Positions 9,278 to 18,267 of a stretch of 64,000 nucleotides of DNA are shown here, one piece after another. A model generated the notes under the pieces. That model did not search any database and was not told the origin of the DNA. It saw nothing but the letters and a program-made list of their open reading frames with translations. This DNA is from Piscibacillus sp052246295 (GTDB taxonomy: Bacteria; Bacillota; Bacilli; Bacillales; Alkalibacillaceae): the NCBI GenBank assembly GCA_052246295.1, contig JBQQCO010000013.1. One strand, 5' to 3'. The position numbers and the translations under genes were made by a program. How positions within the stretch are numbered: position 1 is the stretch's first letter; each line of letters opens with the position of its first letter.

Positions 9278-9295
9278 GTTAAATTTATATTTAAC
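9278..9295. promoter_or_regulatory. Candidate GbsR operator GTTAA-N8-TTAAC
   Basis: The 20-base palindrome AGTTAAATTTATATTTAACT (9277-9296) lies in the gbsR-gbsA divergent promoter region. The same GTTAA-N8-TTAAC layout occurs at 17827 in front of the betaine-type binding-protein gene. Assignment to GbsR is inferred from position only. Confidence 0.45.
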
Positions 9296-9449
9296 TTCTT
9301 TAACTCTTACTATAACTCATCTTGGCAAATTGTCAAAAAAATACTTAATTATAGGTCGTAGCTTTACAAAGGTTCATACCTGTGTTAAATTAAAATTGTT
9401 AAATACGTTAAAAAATAATTTAATAAAATTAATATAGGAGGAATTCCTC

Positions 9450-10916
9450 ATGAAACAAATGTACATTAACGGGACATGGACGGACGCCCGTTCTGGAAGC
9501 ACGAGGGAGATTATTAATCCATTTAATCAAGAAGTTATCGCGACAGTAGCTGACGGAAACGAAGAGGATGCAAAAGAAGCGATTGCCGCAGCTCGTAAGG
9601 CGTTTGATCATAGTGATTGGAGCAAAACGCCTGCAGCTGAACGTGGCAATAAAGTGCTTCAAATTGCCCAACTCATTGAACGTGATAAAGAAGAATTAGC
9701 CAAACTTGAATCACTTGATACTGGTAAAACAATCGAAGAAAGTCGTGCAGACATGGACGATATCGCGGGGGTTTTCAGATACTTTGCAGGTCTTGCCGAT
9801 AAAGATGGTGGAGAAGTCATTGATTCACCTATTCCAGACAGTCAAAGCAAGGTCGTTCGTGAACCAGTTGGTGTATGTGGTCAAATTACACCATGGAACT
9901 ACCCATTACTACAAGCTGCTTGGAAAATTGCTCCGGCTCTAGCAACAGGTAACACGATCGTGATGAAGCCAAGTGAAATCACACCATTAACGACCATTAA
10001 AGTCACAGAGTTAATGGAAGAAGTCGGATTTCCAGATGGTGTTGTGAACCTCGTTCTAGGCGAAGGCGCAACAGTTGGTAACGAATTAGCGGTTAGTAAC
10101 GATGTTGACCTCATCTCTTTCACAGGCGGCATTGACACAGGTAAGAAAATCATGCAAAACGCAAGCGGCAACGTGAAGAAGATCGCTCTTGAATTAGGCG
10201 GTAAAAATCCAAATATCGTCTTTGCAGATGCAGATTTTGAAACAGCGGTCGACCAAGCATTAAACGCGGTTTTCTTCCATGCTGGTCAAGTATGTTCAGC
10301 GGGCGCGCGTCTACTGGTTGAAGATTCAATTCATGATGAATTCGTTGAAGCGCTAGTTGAACGTACAAAACGCATTAAATTAGGAAACGGTTTTGACGAA
10401 GACACGCAGTCAGGTCCATTAATTTCGGCCGAACATCGCGCAAAAGTAGAAGAGTACGTTGAGATCGGCAAGAAAGAAGGCGCAAAAGTCTTAGTAGGCG
10501 GTGCTCGCCCAGAAGATCCAGAACTACAAGACGGCTTTTTCTACTTACCAACAATCATGACCAATTGCACATCAGAAATGAGAATTGTTCAAGAGGAAGT
10601 TTTTGGCCCAGTTTTAACAGTTGAGCGTTTCAAAGACGAAGATGAAGCCGTCAAACTTGCGAATGACACGATTTATGGTCTTGCAGGCGCTGTGTTCACT
10701 ACGGATATCGATAAAGCAGAACGCGTGTCAGCACAACTACGCATGGGTACCGTTTGGATTAACGACTTCCACCCATACTTTGCGCAAGCACCATGGGGTG
10801 GCTATAAACAATCAGGTATTGGCCGTGAATTAGGTAAAACAGGCCTAGAAGAGTATACCGAAACGAAGCACATCTTTAGAAATTTAAAACCAGAACCAAT
10901 TCATTGGTTTAAATAA
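9450..10916 (+). CDS. gbsA: Betaine-aldehyde dehydrogenase
   Basis: The protein has 488 residues; ATG 9450 follows TAGGAGGA. It oxidises betaine aldehyde to glycine betaine with NAD(P)+, the second step of osmoprotectant synthesis. ALDH motifs visible: PWNYPLLQAAWKIAPALATG, FTGGIDTGKKI, ALELGGKNPNIVFADAD (catalytic Glu near residue 247), GQVCSAGARLLVEDS (nucleophilic Cys near 281) and the C-terminal PWGGYKQSGIGRELG. It is followed 60 bases later by the choline dehydrogenase gene; both are richer in GC and codon-biased relative to neighbours, consistent with high expression. Expected control: GbsR, from the divergent promoter. Confidence 0.95.
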   Translation: MKQMYINGTWTDARSGSTREIINPFNQEVIATVADGNEEDAKEAIAAARKAFDHSDWSKTPAAERGNKVLQIAQLIERDKEELAKLESLDTGKTIEESRADMDDIAGVFRYFAGLADKDGGEVIDSPIPDSQSKVVREPVGVCGQITPWNYPLLQAAWKIAPALATGNTIVMKPSEITPLTTIKVTELMEEVGFPDGVVNLVLGEGATVGNELAVSNDVDLISFTGGIDTGKKIMQNASGNVKKIALELGGKNPNIVFADADFETAVDQALNAVFFHAGQVCSAGARLLVEDSIHDEFVEALVERTKRIKLGNGFDEDTQSGPLISAEHRAKVEEYVEIGKKEGAKVLVGGARPEDPELQDGFFYLPTIMTNCTSEMRIVQEEVFGPVLTVERFKDEDEAVKLANDTIYGLAGAVFTTDIDKAERVSAQLRMGTVWINDFHPYFAQAPWGGYKQSGIGRELGKTGLEEYTETKHIFRNLKPEPIHWFK

Positions 10917-10976
10917 TTCATAAATCCAGAGGGTGACACTCTCTCACCCTCTCATCACATCAAGGAGGTACGAAAC

Positions 10977-12662
10977 ATGGCAGAAAAATTCGATTATGTC
11001 ATCATCGGTGGTGGAAGTGCGGGCTCCGTACTAGGCAACCGTTTAAGTGAAGATAAAAATAATAACGTATTAATTTTAGAAGCAGGACGTAGCGACTACT
11101 CATGGGATCTACTCATCCAAATGCCAGCCGCACTCCCATTCCCAGCTGGTAAAAGTTTATACGACTGGAAGTATGAGTCAGACCCTGAACCACATATGAA
11201 CGGGCGTCGCATTAAGCACGCTCGCGGAAAAGTACTTGGTGGTTCAAGCTCAATCAATGGGATGATCTATCAACGCGGTAACCCTAAGGACTACGAACGT
11301 TGGGGTTCAGATGAAGGCATGGAGACTTGGAACTTTGCCCACGTGCTACCATACTTCAAACGTTTAGAAAGTGCATTAGCAGCAGACCCGAATGACCCTT
11401 ATCGCGGTCACGATGGTCCAGTCAAATTAGAACGCGGGCCTGCGAAAAACGAATTATTCCAAGCCTTCTTCAGTGCAGCAGAAGAAGCGGGATACAACCG
11501 TACCGAAGACGTCAACGGCTACCGTCAAGAAGGCTTCGCACCATTCGATAAGCACGTATACAAAGGCCAACGTTACTCGGCTTCACGCGCTTATTTAGAC
11601 CCAATAAAAAGCCGTCCGAACTTAACGATTCGAACACGCGCCTTTGTGACGAACATTGATATTAAAGGCAACAAAGCTGAAGGTGTGACGTATAAACGTA
11701 ATGGCAAAATGCATCACGTACAAGCAGGCGAAGTCATCCTTGCAGGCGGTGCGATCAACACGCCACAACTACTACAACTATCAGGTGTGGGCGATGCGGA
11801 TCACTTACGTTCAGTTGGCGTTGAGCCAAAAGTGGATCTTCCAGGTGTCGGTGAAAACTTACAAGACCACCTAGAAGCATATATCCAGTATTCTTGTCCA
11901 AAACCAGTCTCGGAACAACCGAACCTGAACAAGGCAAAAATGCCATTCATCGGTTTACAGTGGCTTTTAGGACGCAAAGGACCAGCAGCCACGAACCACT
12001 TCGAAGGCGGAGGATTTATCCGCTCAAACGAAGATGTAGAATATCCGAACCTAATGTATCACTTCTTGCCAGTAGCGGTACGTTACGACGGGCAAAAAGC
12101 AGATACAAAACACGGCTTCCAAGTACACGTTGGACCAATGTATTCAGATGCACGCGGCTCACTTAAGATCCGTTCAAACGATCCAACAGAGCACCCAAGC
12201 ATGGTTTATAACTATCTATCAACTGAACAAGACCGCCGCGAGTGGATCGAAGCTGTCAGAATCACAAGAGAAATCATGGCACAACCAGCGATCGCACCAT
12301 ATAACTCAGGAGAAATCTCACCTGGACCATCTGTACAAACAGATGAAGAAATCTTAGAATGGGTCAAAAACGATGCCGAAACAGCCCTACACCCATCTTG
12401 CACAGCCAAAATGGGACCAGAATCAGACCCAATGGCCGTTGTCGATCCGAACACCATGAAAGTACATGGACTAGACAACCTAAGAGTCGCTGACGCATCA
12501 GCTATGCCATACGTCACAAACGGTAACATCCACGCACCCGTTTTAATGTTAGCAGAAAAAGCAGCAGACTTAATCTTAGAAAAAGAACCATTAGAACCAG
12601 AATATATCGACTACTACCGCCACGGAGTCGACCCAGCAGAAGCAGGCGTCGTTAAGAACTAA
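10977..12662 (+). CDS. betA: Choline dehydrogenase (FAD, GMC family)
   Basis: The protein has 561 residues; ATG 10977 follows AAGGAGG. It oxidises choline to betaine aldehyde. GMC features: FAD-binding FDYVIIGGGSAGSVLGNRLS at the N-terminus, KVLGGSSSINGMIYQRGN, GAINTPQLLQLSGVG, and the active-site region ALHPSCTAKMG followed by GNIHAPVLMLAEKAA at the C-terminus. It is second in the gbsA operon. B. subtilis uses a type III alcohol dehydrogenase (GbsB) at this position, so a GMC BetA under a GbsR regulator is a mixed arrangement, known to me from halophilic Bacillaceae and Gram-negatives. A terminator follows at 12701. Confidence 0.93.
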   Translation: MAEKFDYVIIGGGSAGSVLGNRLSEDKNNNVLILEAGRSDYSWDLLIQMPAALPFPAGKSLYDWKYESDPEPHMNGRRIKHARGKVLGGSSSINGMIYQRGNPKDYERWGSDEGMETWNFAHVLPYFKRLESALAADPNDPYRGHDGPVKLERGPAKNELFQAFFSAAEEAGYNRTEDVNGYRQEGFAPFDKHVYKGQRYSASRAYLDPIKSRPNLTIRTRAFVTNIDIKGNKAEGVTYKRNGKMHHVQAGEVILAGGAINTPQLLQLSGVGDADHLRSVGVEPKVDLPGVGENLQDHLEAYIQYSCPKPVSEQPNLNKAKMPFIGLQWLLGRKGPAATNHFEGGGFIRSNEDVEYPNLMYHFLPVAVRYDGQKADTKHGFQVHVGPMYSDARGSLKIRSNDPTEHPSMVYNYLSTEQDRREWIEAVRITREIMAQPAIAPYNSGEISPGPSVQTDEEILEWVKNDAETALHPSCTAKMGPESDPMAVVDPNTMKVHGLDNLRVADASAMPYVTNGNIHAPVLMLAEKAADLILEKEPLEPEYIDYYRHGVDPAEAGVVKN

Positions 12663-12700
12663 CTTTTTAATCCAAATGTAATACCCCCTTTAATATAAAA

Positions 12701-12741
12701 AATGAGCATCGATTAGCTTTCGCTAGTCGATGCTCATTTCC
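12701..12741 (+). terminator. gbsA-betA operon terminator
   Basis: A 17-bp stem (12701-12717 with 12722-12738, one G-T mismatch) around a 4-base loop, followed by TTTCCTT. It is 40 bases past the betA stop. Confidence 0.85.
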
Positions 12742-12780
12742 TTATGTGACGTGATTGTCCGCCTCGCCCTTTTCAGGATT

Positions 12781-12928
12781 TATCGTTCAGTTTCTAAAAT
12801 ATATCAGTCACTTTTTGAGATTTTATCGGTCACTTTTCGGAATATATCGTTCATTTTTTGGATTTTATCAATCACTTTTCATAAAATATCGGTCACTTTT
12901 TGGAATTTATCGGTCACTTTCTAATTCA
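12781..12928. repeat. 21-bp degenerate repeat array 2 (seven units)
   Basis: TATC(G/A)(G/T/A)TCA(C/T)TTTT-like units begin at 12781, 12802, 12824, 12845, 12866, 12887 and 12908: spacings 21, 22, 21, 21, 21, 21. The array lies just downstream of the betA terminator. The unit matches the reverse complement of array 3 (58067) and, more loosely, array 1 (8421). Two forward frames are open through it only because the period is a multiple of three. Confidence 0.85.
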
Positions 12929-13231
12929 AAGAAAACTATTAAATATGTACCCTCAAACACTAGCCAGTTGAAACGGCTCGCTATTCCATCCCCCTCTTAA
13001 GTATAGTCCCTTATACAAGAGAAGAATCTATATACCCTGCGTATATAATTAATCAAGCATTCCCATAAGAAGGAGAAATGTCCTAATTTGTTGAAAATAA
13101 GAATAAAGCCTAATTACTCATCAGCAGTTTACTTTGGCTACCATCAGTCTATGCTATTTTATTTCTAAAAGGAATTAAGCAAGCTCAAATCTTATCTTGT
13201 AGAGTAGGAGCTATAGAATTGGAGAGATTAC
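12929..13231. other. Intergenic stretch with no recognisable gene
   Basis: Between repeat array 2 and the small membrane-protein gene. I see an AAGGAG followed by an ATG that stops after one codon (about 13070-13087), and AT-rich sequence that may hold the promoter of the next gene. Nothing else can be supported. Confidence 0.4.
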
Positions 13232-13495
13232 ATGATCGCATATTTCATAATGGCAATCATGCTTGTAACGATTGTTATTGTGTTAATTCGAATGATTAAG
13301 AAAAAATGGAAGCCATCTAATAACGACGATTCGTCACAGGACAATACCGAAATTAGTTATACACCTTATGACGATATCATAATGGGAACAAAACCTGATG
13401 AGAAAAGGGATGCTCCTATTAAAAAGAACGACAATCATATAGATTATGTTGAAAAAGACGATACGGATACTAAAAGTAACAGCAATAATTATTAG
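13232..13495 (+). CDS. Small single-pass membrane protein
   Basis: The protein has 87 residues; ATG 13232 follows GGAGAG. An N-terminal membrane helix (MIAYFIMAIMLVTIVIVLIR) is followed by a Lys-rich stop-transfer and a polar, Asp/Lys/Asn-rich tail that is likely cytoplasmic and disordered. No family recognised. It lies 27 bases upstream of the GNAT gene. Confidence 0.6.
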   Translation: MIAYFIMAIMLVTIVIVLIRMIKKKWKPSNNDDSSQDNTEISYTPYDDIIMGTKPDEKRDAPIKKNDNHIDYVEKDDTDTKSNSNNY

Positions 13496-13522
13496 TGGTT
13501 TCATTTAAAGGGATGTTCTCGG

Positions 13523-13912
13523 TTGAGATATAAAGTAGTAATAAATACAACCATTTCAAATATTGAAGTACCAGAGTTAAGAGAGCTTGTTGGATGGGAA
13601 AGGCGTGAGAGAGATTACCCGAAATTATTCGAACGTTGTAATTTTTGGGCAGGTGTAAGAAACGAGGATCAAAAACTTATAGGCTTTGGTTATGTGTGTG
13701 GAATGGGATTAGAACATGGTTACTTGGAAGACATAATCATTCATCCTGATTATCAAGGGCAAGGGATTGGAATTGATCTGGTTAAAGAATTATTAAAGGA
13801 ATCCAGGCGTTATGGACTAGACATCGTAACAGTGACATATGAAGAGAGTAAAACTAGTTTCTATGAAAAATGCGGTTTTACAACTGGATGTGGAGCAGTT
13901 TGGAGAGCTTGA
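13523..13912 (+). CDS. GNAT N-acetyltransferase
   Basis: The protein has 129 residues from TTG 13523. The acetyl-CoA site is visible as YLEDIIIHPDYQGQGIGIDLVKELL (strand 4, then the Q/RxxGxG/A loop and helix) with a C-terminal SFYEKCGF motif. The length fits a minimal GNAT domain. Substrate unknown. Confidence 0.85.
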   Translation: MRYKVVINTTISNIEVPELRELVGWERRERDYPKLFERCNFWAGVRNEDQKLIGFGYVCGMGLEHGYLEDIIIHPDYQGQGIGIDLVKELLKESRRYGLDIVTVTYEESKTSFYEKCGFTTGCGAVWRA

Positions 13913-13954
13913 TTTTATATAAATAGTATAAAAAGCTATATTAAGGAGGGTATA

Positions 13955-14284
13955 ATGACGAGCGATTTCTATTGTGATGAAGTTTTAAGTGGTAAAACGC
14001 AAGTAGATAAGGTATTGGAGACGGATAATGTATTGGCTTTTTATCATACTCGACCTTATTACCCAGTACATATTGTAGCAATTCCAAAGAAACATATTTC
14101 TTCACTGATTGCATTGGAAGACAGTGATAACGAACTATTATTAGAACTATTAGGTGTAATCAAACAGGTTGCAACGATGGTTACTGAAGAAAATGGAGCT
14201 AGTAGAGTTATTACAAATATAGGGGAATATCAGGATTCAAAACATCTACATTGGCACATCGTATCAGGTAAACCTTTGAAATAG
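13955..14284 (+). CDS. HIT-family protein
   Basis: The protein has 109 residues; ATG 13955 follows AAGGAGG. The HIT triad HLHWHIV is near the C-terminus, with the upstream PVHIVAIPKKHISSL segment typical of Hint-type nucleotide hydrolases. It likely hydrolyses AMP-linked phosphoramidates or dinucleotides. It forms a run of small same-strand enzyme genes with its neighbours. Confidence 0.85.
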   Translation: MTSDFYCDEVLSGKTQVDKVLETDNVLAFYHTRPYYPVHIVAIPKKHISSLIALEDSDNELLLELLGVIKQVATMVTEENGASRVITNIGEYQDSKHLHWHIVSGKPLK

Positions 14285-14359
14285 TTGAACTAATTACGGC
14301 CAATTATTGAGAAACGGGTAATATGAGGACGTTATAATAAACAGAAAGGATTTATTCTG

Positions 14360-15055
14360 ATGAAACAAATAATTGCTCTAGGCGGTGGTGGATTTTCTAT
14401 GGAACCGGACAACCCGTTGTTAGATTTATATATACTTAATCAATCAGATAAAATGACCCCTAAGATTTGCTTCATACCGACAGCAAGTGGAGATTCAGAG
14501 AACTACATATCAAGGTTTTATAACTTTTTCGAAAAACAGAATTGTATACCTTCCCACCTCTCATTATTTAAACCACCAACTAGAGACTTAGAAGATTTTT
14601 TATTAGAGAAAGACATAATTTATGTAGGCGGTGGAAACACCAAAAATTTACTTGTTCTTTGGAAAGAGTGGGGATTAGATAGACTTCTTAATAAGGCTTG
14701 GGAACAAGGGATAATATTAGCAGGAATCAGTGCTGGTTCAATTTGTTGGTTTGAAGAAGGTGTTACTGATTCATTTGGTGACGGACTTGAACCATTAAAG
14801 GGTTTAGGATTACTAAAAGGAAGTAATTGTCCTCATTATGATGGAGAAACGAAGAGAAGACCCGCTTATCAGAAACTTGTTGCTGAGGGTAAAATAAAGT
14901 CAGGTCTTGCCACTGATGATGGTGTTGCTCTTCATTATATTGATCAAGAAATAAATAACATAGTCACTTCAAGACCTTATGCCAAAGCTTATAAAGTATA
15001 CTATGATAACACAGTAAAAGAAATTGAATTAGAGACGAAATATTTAGGCTTGTAG
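14360..15055 (+). CDS. Peptidase E-like protein (family S51)
   Basis: The protein has 231 residues. YVGGGNTKNLL and the nucleophile elbow GISAGSICWFEEG (Ser near residue 124) match S51 dipeptidase E and its class I glutamine-amidotransferase-like fold; DGLEPLKGLGLL and CPHYDGE follow as in the family. Peptidase E cleaves Asp-X dipeptides; in Bacillus this branch may have other substrates. Confidence 0.88.
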   Translation: MKQIIALGGGGFSMEPDNPLLDLYILNQSDKMTPKICFIPTASGDSENYISRFYNFFEKQNCIPSHLSLFKPPTRDLEDFLLEKDIIYVGGGNTKNLLVLWKEWGLDRLLNKAWEQGIILAGISAGSICWFEEGVTDSFGDGLEPLKGLGLLKGSNCPHYDGETKRRPAYQKLVAEGKIKSGLATDDGVALHYIDQEINNIVTSRPYAKAYKVYYDNTVKEIELETKYLGL

Positions 15056-15111
15056 AAGTAATTATAGAGCTTATATAAAAAGAACTCTTATTAAAAACAA
15101 GGAGCAACTAT

Positions 15112-15861
15112 ATGCTGAAAAAATTAAGTAGCTCGATTTATTATTTACCTAATCAAGATGAAAATGAACGACCAACTTTAGGTCTGGTTTGTGGGGATGA
15201 TTATAGTCTAGTGATCGATGCTGGGAATTCAGTTGAACATGCTAGAGATTTTATAAATCAAATAGAAAAATTACATGTCCCACCTATAAAATATTTGGTG
15301 ATTACGCATGCACATTGGGACCATTTTTTAGGCATGAATGAGTTTGATGCCACTATTATTGGTAATACTCTCACCAATCAACTTATTCGTGATTGGGGTG
15401 AATCACTTAAGTTGAATATCCCTGACATTAGTTTTGAAAAATCACTAACTGTTGACGTAGGAAATAAAATTTGCCAAATAGAAAGGGTAAGAAGTACACA
15501 TACCGATGACTCTACTGTTGTGTTTGTCCCTGATGAGAAGGTTTTATTCTTAGGAGATAGTGCGTATGGAAGAACAAGAAAATCTTTATTCCATTATGAT
15601 CAAGATATGCTGTTACCTATGATAGAAGATATAAAAAAATATGACGCTGATTATTTTCTTCTTGGCCATGAATCTATTTGTGATTTAAAAGAAATGAATA
15701 CTTATTGGGATGAACTCAGTTTAGCTAATCAAGCAACACAATCTGAATCAATTGAAAGTGCCCTAGAACAATTTAAAACTAATCATTATAGGGAGCCGAA
15801 CGAAAACGAGCTTTTCTTTATTAAAGCTTTTGTGAATGATCATATGTTGAAGTCACAATAG
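15112..15861 (+). CDS. MBL-fold metallo-hydrolase
   Basis: The protein has 249 residues; ATG 15112 follows AAGGAG. The metal-binding THAHWDHFLGMNEF (HxHxDH) is near residue 65, RSTHTDDSTVVFVP near 125, FLGDSAYG near 145 and LLGHES near 183, giving the five ligand blocks of the metallo-beta-lactamase fold. The physiological substrate is not predictable. Confidence 0.88.
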   Translation: MLKKLSSSIYYLPNQDENERPTLGLVCGDDYSLVIDAGNSVEHARDFINQIEKLHVPPIKYLVITHAHWDHFLGMNEFDATIIGNTLTNQLIRDWGESLKLNIPDISFEKSLTVDVGNKICQIERVRSTHTDDSTVVFVPDEKVLFLGDSAYGRTRKSLFHYDQDMLLPMIEDIKKYDADYFLLGHESICDLKEMNTYWDELSLANQATQSESIESALEQFKTNHYREPNENELFFIKAFVNDHMLKSQ

Positions 15862-15933
15862 GAAACACCACCTGAGGTGATCCCTTTTAATGTTACCATT
15901 AAAAACTCTTGTGTTTATTATCTATGAGTTTTA

Positions 15934-16482
15934 TCACTTATAAGTTAATATATTTTTATAACTAGTTAAAGAATTAAATATCTTTTCTAATTCCATAACC
16001 CTTTCTTCATGAGGTATTTCTTTGTTAACGTAATCTATTCTATAATATATATCTTGATTATAAACAAAGTAAATGATGGAACGATCTTTTTCCTTTACAT
16101 AATACACCTTGTTTTCAATGTTTTTGTTCTTAGTTGAATCGTAATTTTTATGGGGGAAGTTCCCAAAGACTAATTCTATTCTTTCATTTGGATTTCCTTT
16201 ATTGTCTAATCTTAAATCACTATCAATTTTACCTTCCTTTTCGTAATAATTTATGCCACTTGTTATAAATTCTTGATGGATTCCATTAAAAGGGAGGTAC
16301 TCAGGCATTTTTACTGTAAAAGGAAGAGCATCTAGAGTTAACTTTGTTGCTGGGACAATGTGTTTGACTTCACCATACTTTACTAAGTAATCTAGGTTTA
16401 TTTTAGAATCATTTTCTGCTAAAACATTATGAAAAGGTATTAATGTGAATGTAAGTATTAATAAAGGTATTAATCGTTTCAT
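15934..16482 (-). CDS. Secreted protein of unknown function
   Basis: The protein has 182 residues. It has a clear Sec signal (MKRLIPLLILTFTLIPFHNVLA, AxA-type end at LAEN), then a mixed alpha/beta domain with LDALPFTVKMPEYLPF near residue 50, a pattern seen in DUF4367-like exported proteins. AGGGGAG precedes the ATG. No catalytic motif. It converges on the MBL gene with about 70 bases between stops. Confidence 0.65.
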   Translation of the reverse strand: MKRLIPLLILTFTLIPFHNVLAENDSKINLDYLVKYGEVKHIVPATKLTLDALPFTVKMPEYLPFNGIHQEFITSGINYYEKEGKIDSDLRLDNKGNPNERIELVFGNFPHKNYDSTKNKNIENKVYYVKEKDRSIIYFVYNQDIYYRIDYVNKEIPHEERVMELEKIFNSLTSYKNILTYK

Positions 16483-16562
16483 TAAAGGCTCCCCTTTCTC
16501 ATTTGTTAATATTTTGCCCTTTACTCAAAAAAATATTATGAAGCTCTTTTAAAAGTTTTCTT

Positions 16563-16605
16563 AAACTAATGGAGCGTTAGTTATAATAGGAAAGAGCACT
16601 TTCTG
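16563..16605. repeat. Intergenic element of the AACTAACGGNGCG type
   Basis: AACTAATGGAGCGTTAGTT followed by ATAATAGGAAAGAGC is an imperfect palindrome plus tail, resembling the elements at about 53441, 54042, 54918 and 55481. It lies between two leftward genes, with no ORF. Confidence 0.5.
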
Positions 16606-16734
16606 TTTCTGAAAATGATATTGCTTTTTTGTTGTAGAAATTACATTAATTTTGCACGTGGTTTAGCAGGACTTAAATACTATTTGGGTTGCTTTTTTCT
16701 GAATAAGAAATACAAATGAACAATGATATAACAA

Positions 16735-16780
16735 TAAAAAATGAGCATTAAATTGCTATGCAATTCAATACTCATTTTTT
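16735..16780 (-). terminator. Terminator of the binding-protein gene
   Basis: AAAAAATGAGCATTAAATTGC pairs with GCAATTCAATACTCATTTTTT around TAT, with two mismatches. It is A/T-flanked on both sides, so it can act in both directions. It lies about 70 bases beyond the stop of the leftward lipoprotein gene. Confidence 0.8.
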
Positions 16781-16848
16781 AATGATTTTTATGATTTGTA
16801 TCCAAAAACTGAACTACTTAATATTTGAGAGAATAGCTTCATATTCTA

Positions 16849-17769
16849 TTACTCTTGTACCCACTCATCAATTAGATCTTGGTTCTCTTCAACCCATTCT
16901 CTTGCGCCTTCGATTGGCTCGTCTGCATTTTCAACATAGTTGATTAATTCACCAATCTGTTCGTCATCCATCTTCCAGTTTTTGAAGTATTCGCTTACGT
17001 TAGGGTATTCATCAGCGAAATCTGTGCGTGTCGCATGGTGAATCTTCTCAACGCCACCATAGATGTTTTCTGGATCTTCAAGGAACTTCAGGTCATATTC
17101 TGAGAAAATCCAGTGTGGTGTCCATAGTGGTGCTACGATTGGCTCTTCATTTGCAACAGCTTCACCAATTTGAGTTAACATCGCGGGTTCAGAACTTGGT
17201 AATAATTCAAATTCTAGATTATACTCTTCAATAAGATCTTCTGTTACTTCCATTGTACCTGCACCAGGGTCGAACCCTACGATTTCACCGTTAAATAAAT
17301 CTTTATGTTCATTTAAGTCTTCGATGCTGTCAACTTCTTCAACATATTCTGGAACAACTAGTCCTACTTTCGCATTGTCAAACCAAGTTGCATCTGAGAA
17401 ATTAACGGTATCTTGGTACTCTTCTAGATAGTTCGCATCCTGAACAGGTAGCCATACTTCAAGGCTCACATCAAGATCGCCACTTTCAAGGGCCTTCATC
17501 ATCGTACCCATGTCTAAAACGCTTAATTTCACGTTATAACCCTTTTCTTCAAGGATGACTTTCCACATATTCGTGACGGCAATGTTTTCTGCCCAGTTAA
17601 TTTGACCAATAGAGATTTCTTCTTCATTTACGTCAGTATTAGACTCTTGCTCTGTCTGTTCATTGTTTTCTTCACTGTTAGCTTCTTCATCATTGCCACC
17701 GCATGCTGCTAGGACAGCAACAACTAACAAGACTAAGCCTAAACTAAGTACTTTTTTCCAATTACTCAT
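16849..17769 (-). CDS. Glycine betaine-type ABC transporter substrate-binding lipoprotein (OpuAC family)
   Basis: The protein has 306 residues. The signal peptide with lipobox LAAC (Cys near residue 23) is followed by an acidic linker and then the OpuAC fold: ISIGQINWAENIAVTNMW, LDVSLEVWLP, GFDPGAGTMEVTEDLI and APLWTPHWIFSEYDL, with the Trp residues that form the betaine cage. It would capture glycine betaine or a related compatible solute at the membrane. There is no ATPase or permease gene beside it, so it must use components encoded elsewhere. A palindrome identical in layout to that in the gbs promoter lies 58 bases upstream. Confidence 0.88.
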   Translation of the reverse strand: MSNWKKVLSLGLVLLVVAVLAACGGNDEEANSEENNEQTEQESNTDVNEEEISIGQINWAENIAVTNMWKVILEEKGYNVKLSVLDMGTMMKALESGDLDVSLEVWLPVQDANYLEEYQDTVNFSDATWFDNAKVGLVVPEYVEEVDSIEDLNEHKDLFNGEIVGFDPGAGTMEVTEDLIEEYNLEFELLPSSEPAMLTQIGEAVANEEPIVAPLWTPHWIFSEYDLKFLEDPENIYGGVEKIHHATRTDFADEYPNVSEYFKNWKMDDEQIGELINYVENADEPIEGAREWVEENQDLIDEWVQE

Positions 17770-17826
17770 GATTTCAAAAACTCCCCTTTATTGATTTTTA
17801 TTAAAACACTTCAAAACATTTAATTT

Positions 17827-17844
17827 GTTAAGAAATATTTTAAC
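17827..17844. promoter_or_regulatory. Second GTTAA-N8-TTAAC palindrome, before the binding-protein gene
   Basis: GTTAAGAAATATTTTAAC, 58-75 bases upstream of the lipoprotein ATG. The half sites and the 8-base spacing equal those at 9278. Control of both by GbsR is inferred. Confidence 0.4.
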
Positions 17845-18267
17845 GAATGCACCAAACAAAAACTCATCCCACAATGAGATAAGCCATTGATCCATATAAT
17901 AGGTAGAATCAGCTACCGTTCTATAGAATACCTGATGACTTAAAAACTCCTGATGTTCTATAGACTTTTATGTTTAAAAACTAAAACTGAGCAATCCGCC
18001 ACTTGTTGATTATAGTATTATTTGGCCTATGAAACAACATCAGAAGATTTGAAATCAGATATGGCGCTAGCTAAGAACGTTTGTTAAATATTTTTTAAAC
18101 GTTCTTTATATATTTTATGTTAACGTACTGAGATATAATGTCAAGGGTAATGGGGGAATCAAATTATAGCTTGCTAGATTCAAATAAATATCAAACTGTC
18201 TGAAAATTATGTTAAGGTTAATTAAAGTACAGAAAATGGAAAAATAATCTGTAAGGAGCTGAATATC
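17845..18267. other. Intergenic stretch with a 34-bp inverted repeat at 18073-18106
   Basis: A divergent intergenic region of about 420 bases without a gene. It holds a perfect inverted repeat: AAGAACGTTT (18073-18082), a 14-base spacer containing GTTAAAT, and AAACGTTCTT (18097-18106). It could be an operator or a weak hairpin. The ribosome site of the next gene is AAGGAG at 18253. Confidence 0.5.

Noticed and set aside
12730..13000. Two overlapping forward ORFs across repeat array 2
   Set aside because: Two frames are open at once, which is expected from a 21-base repeat without stops; neither has a ribosome site.
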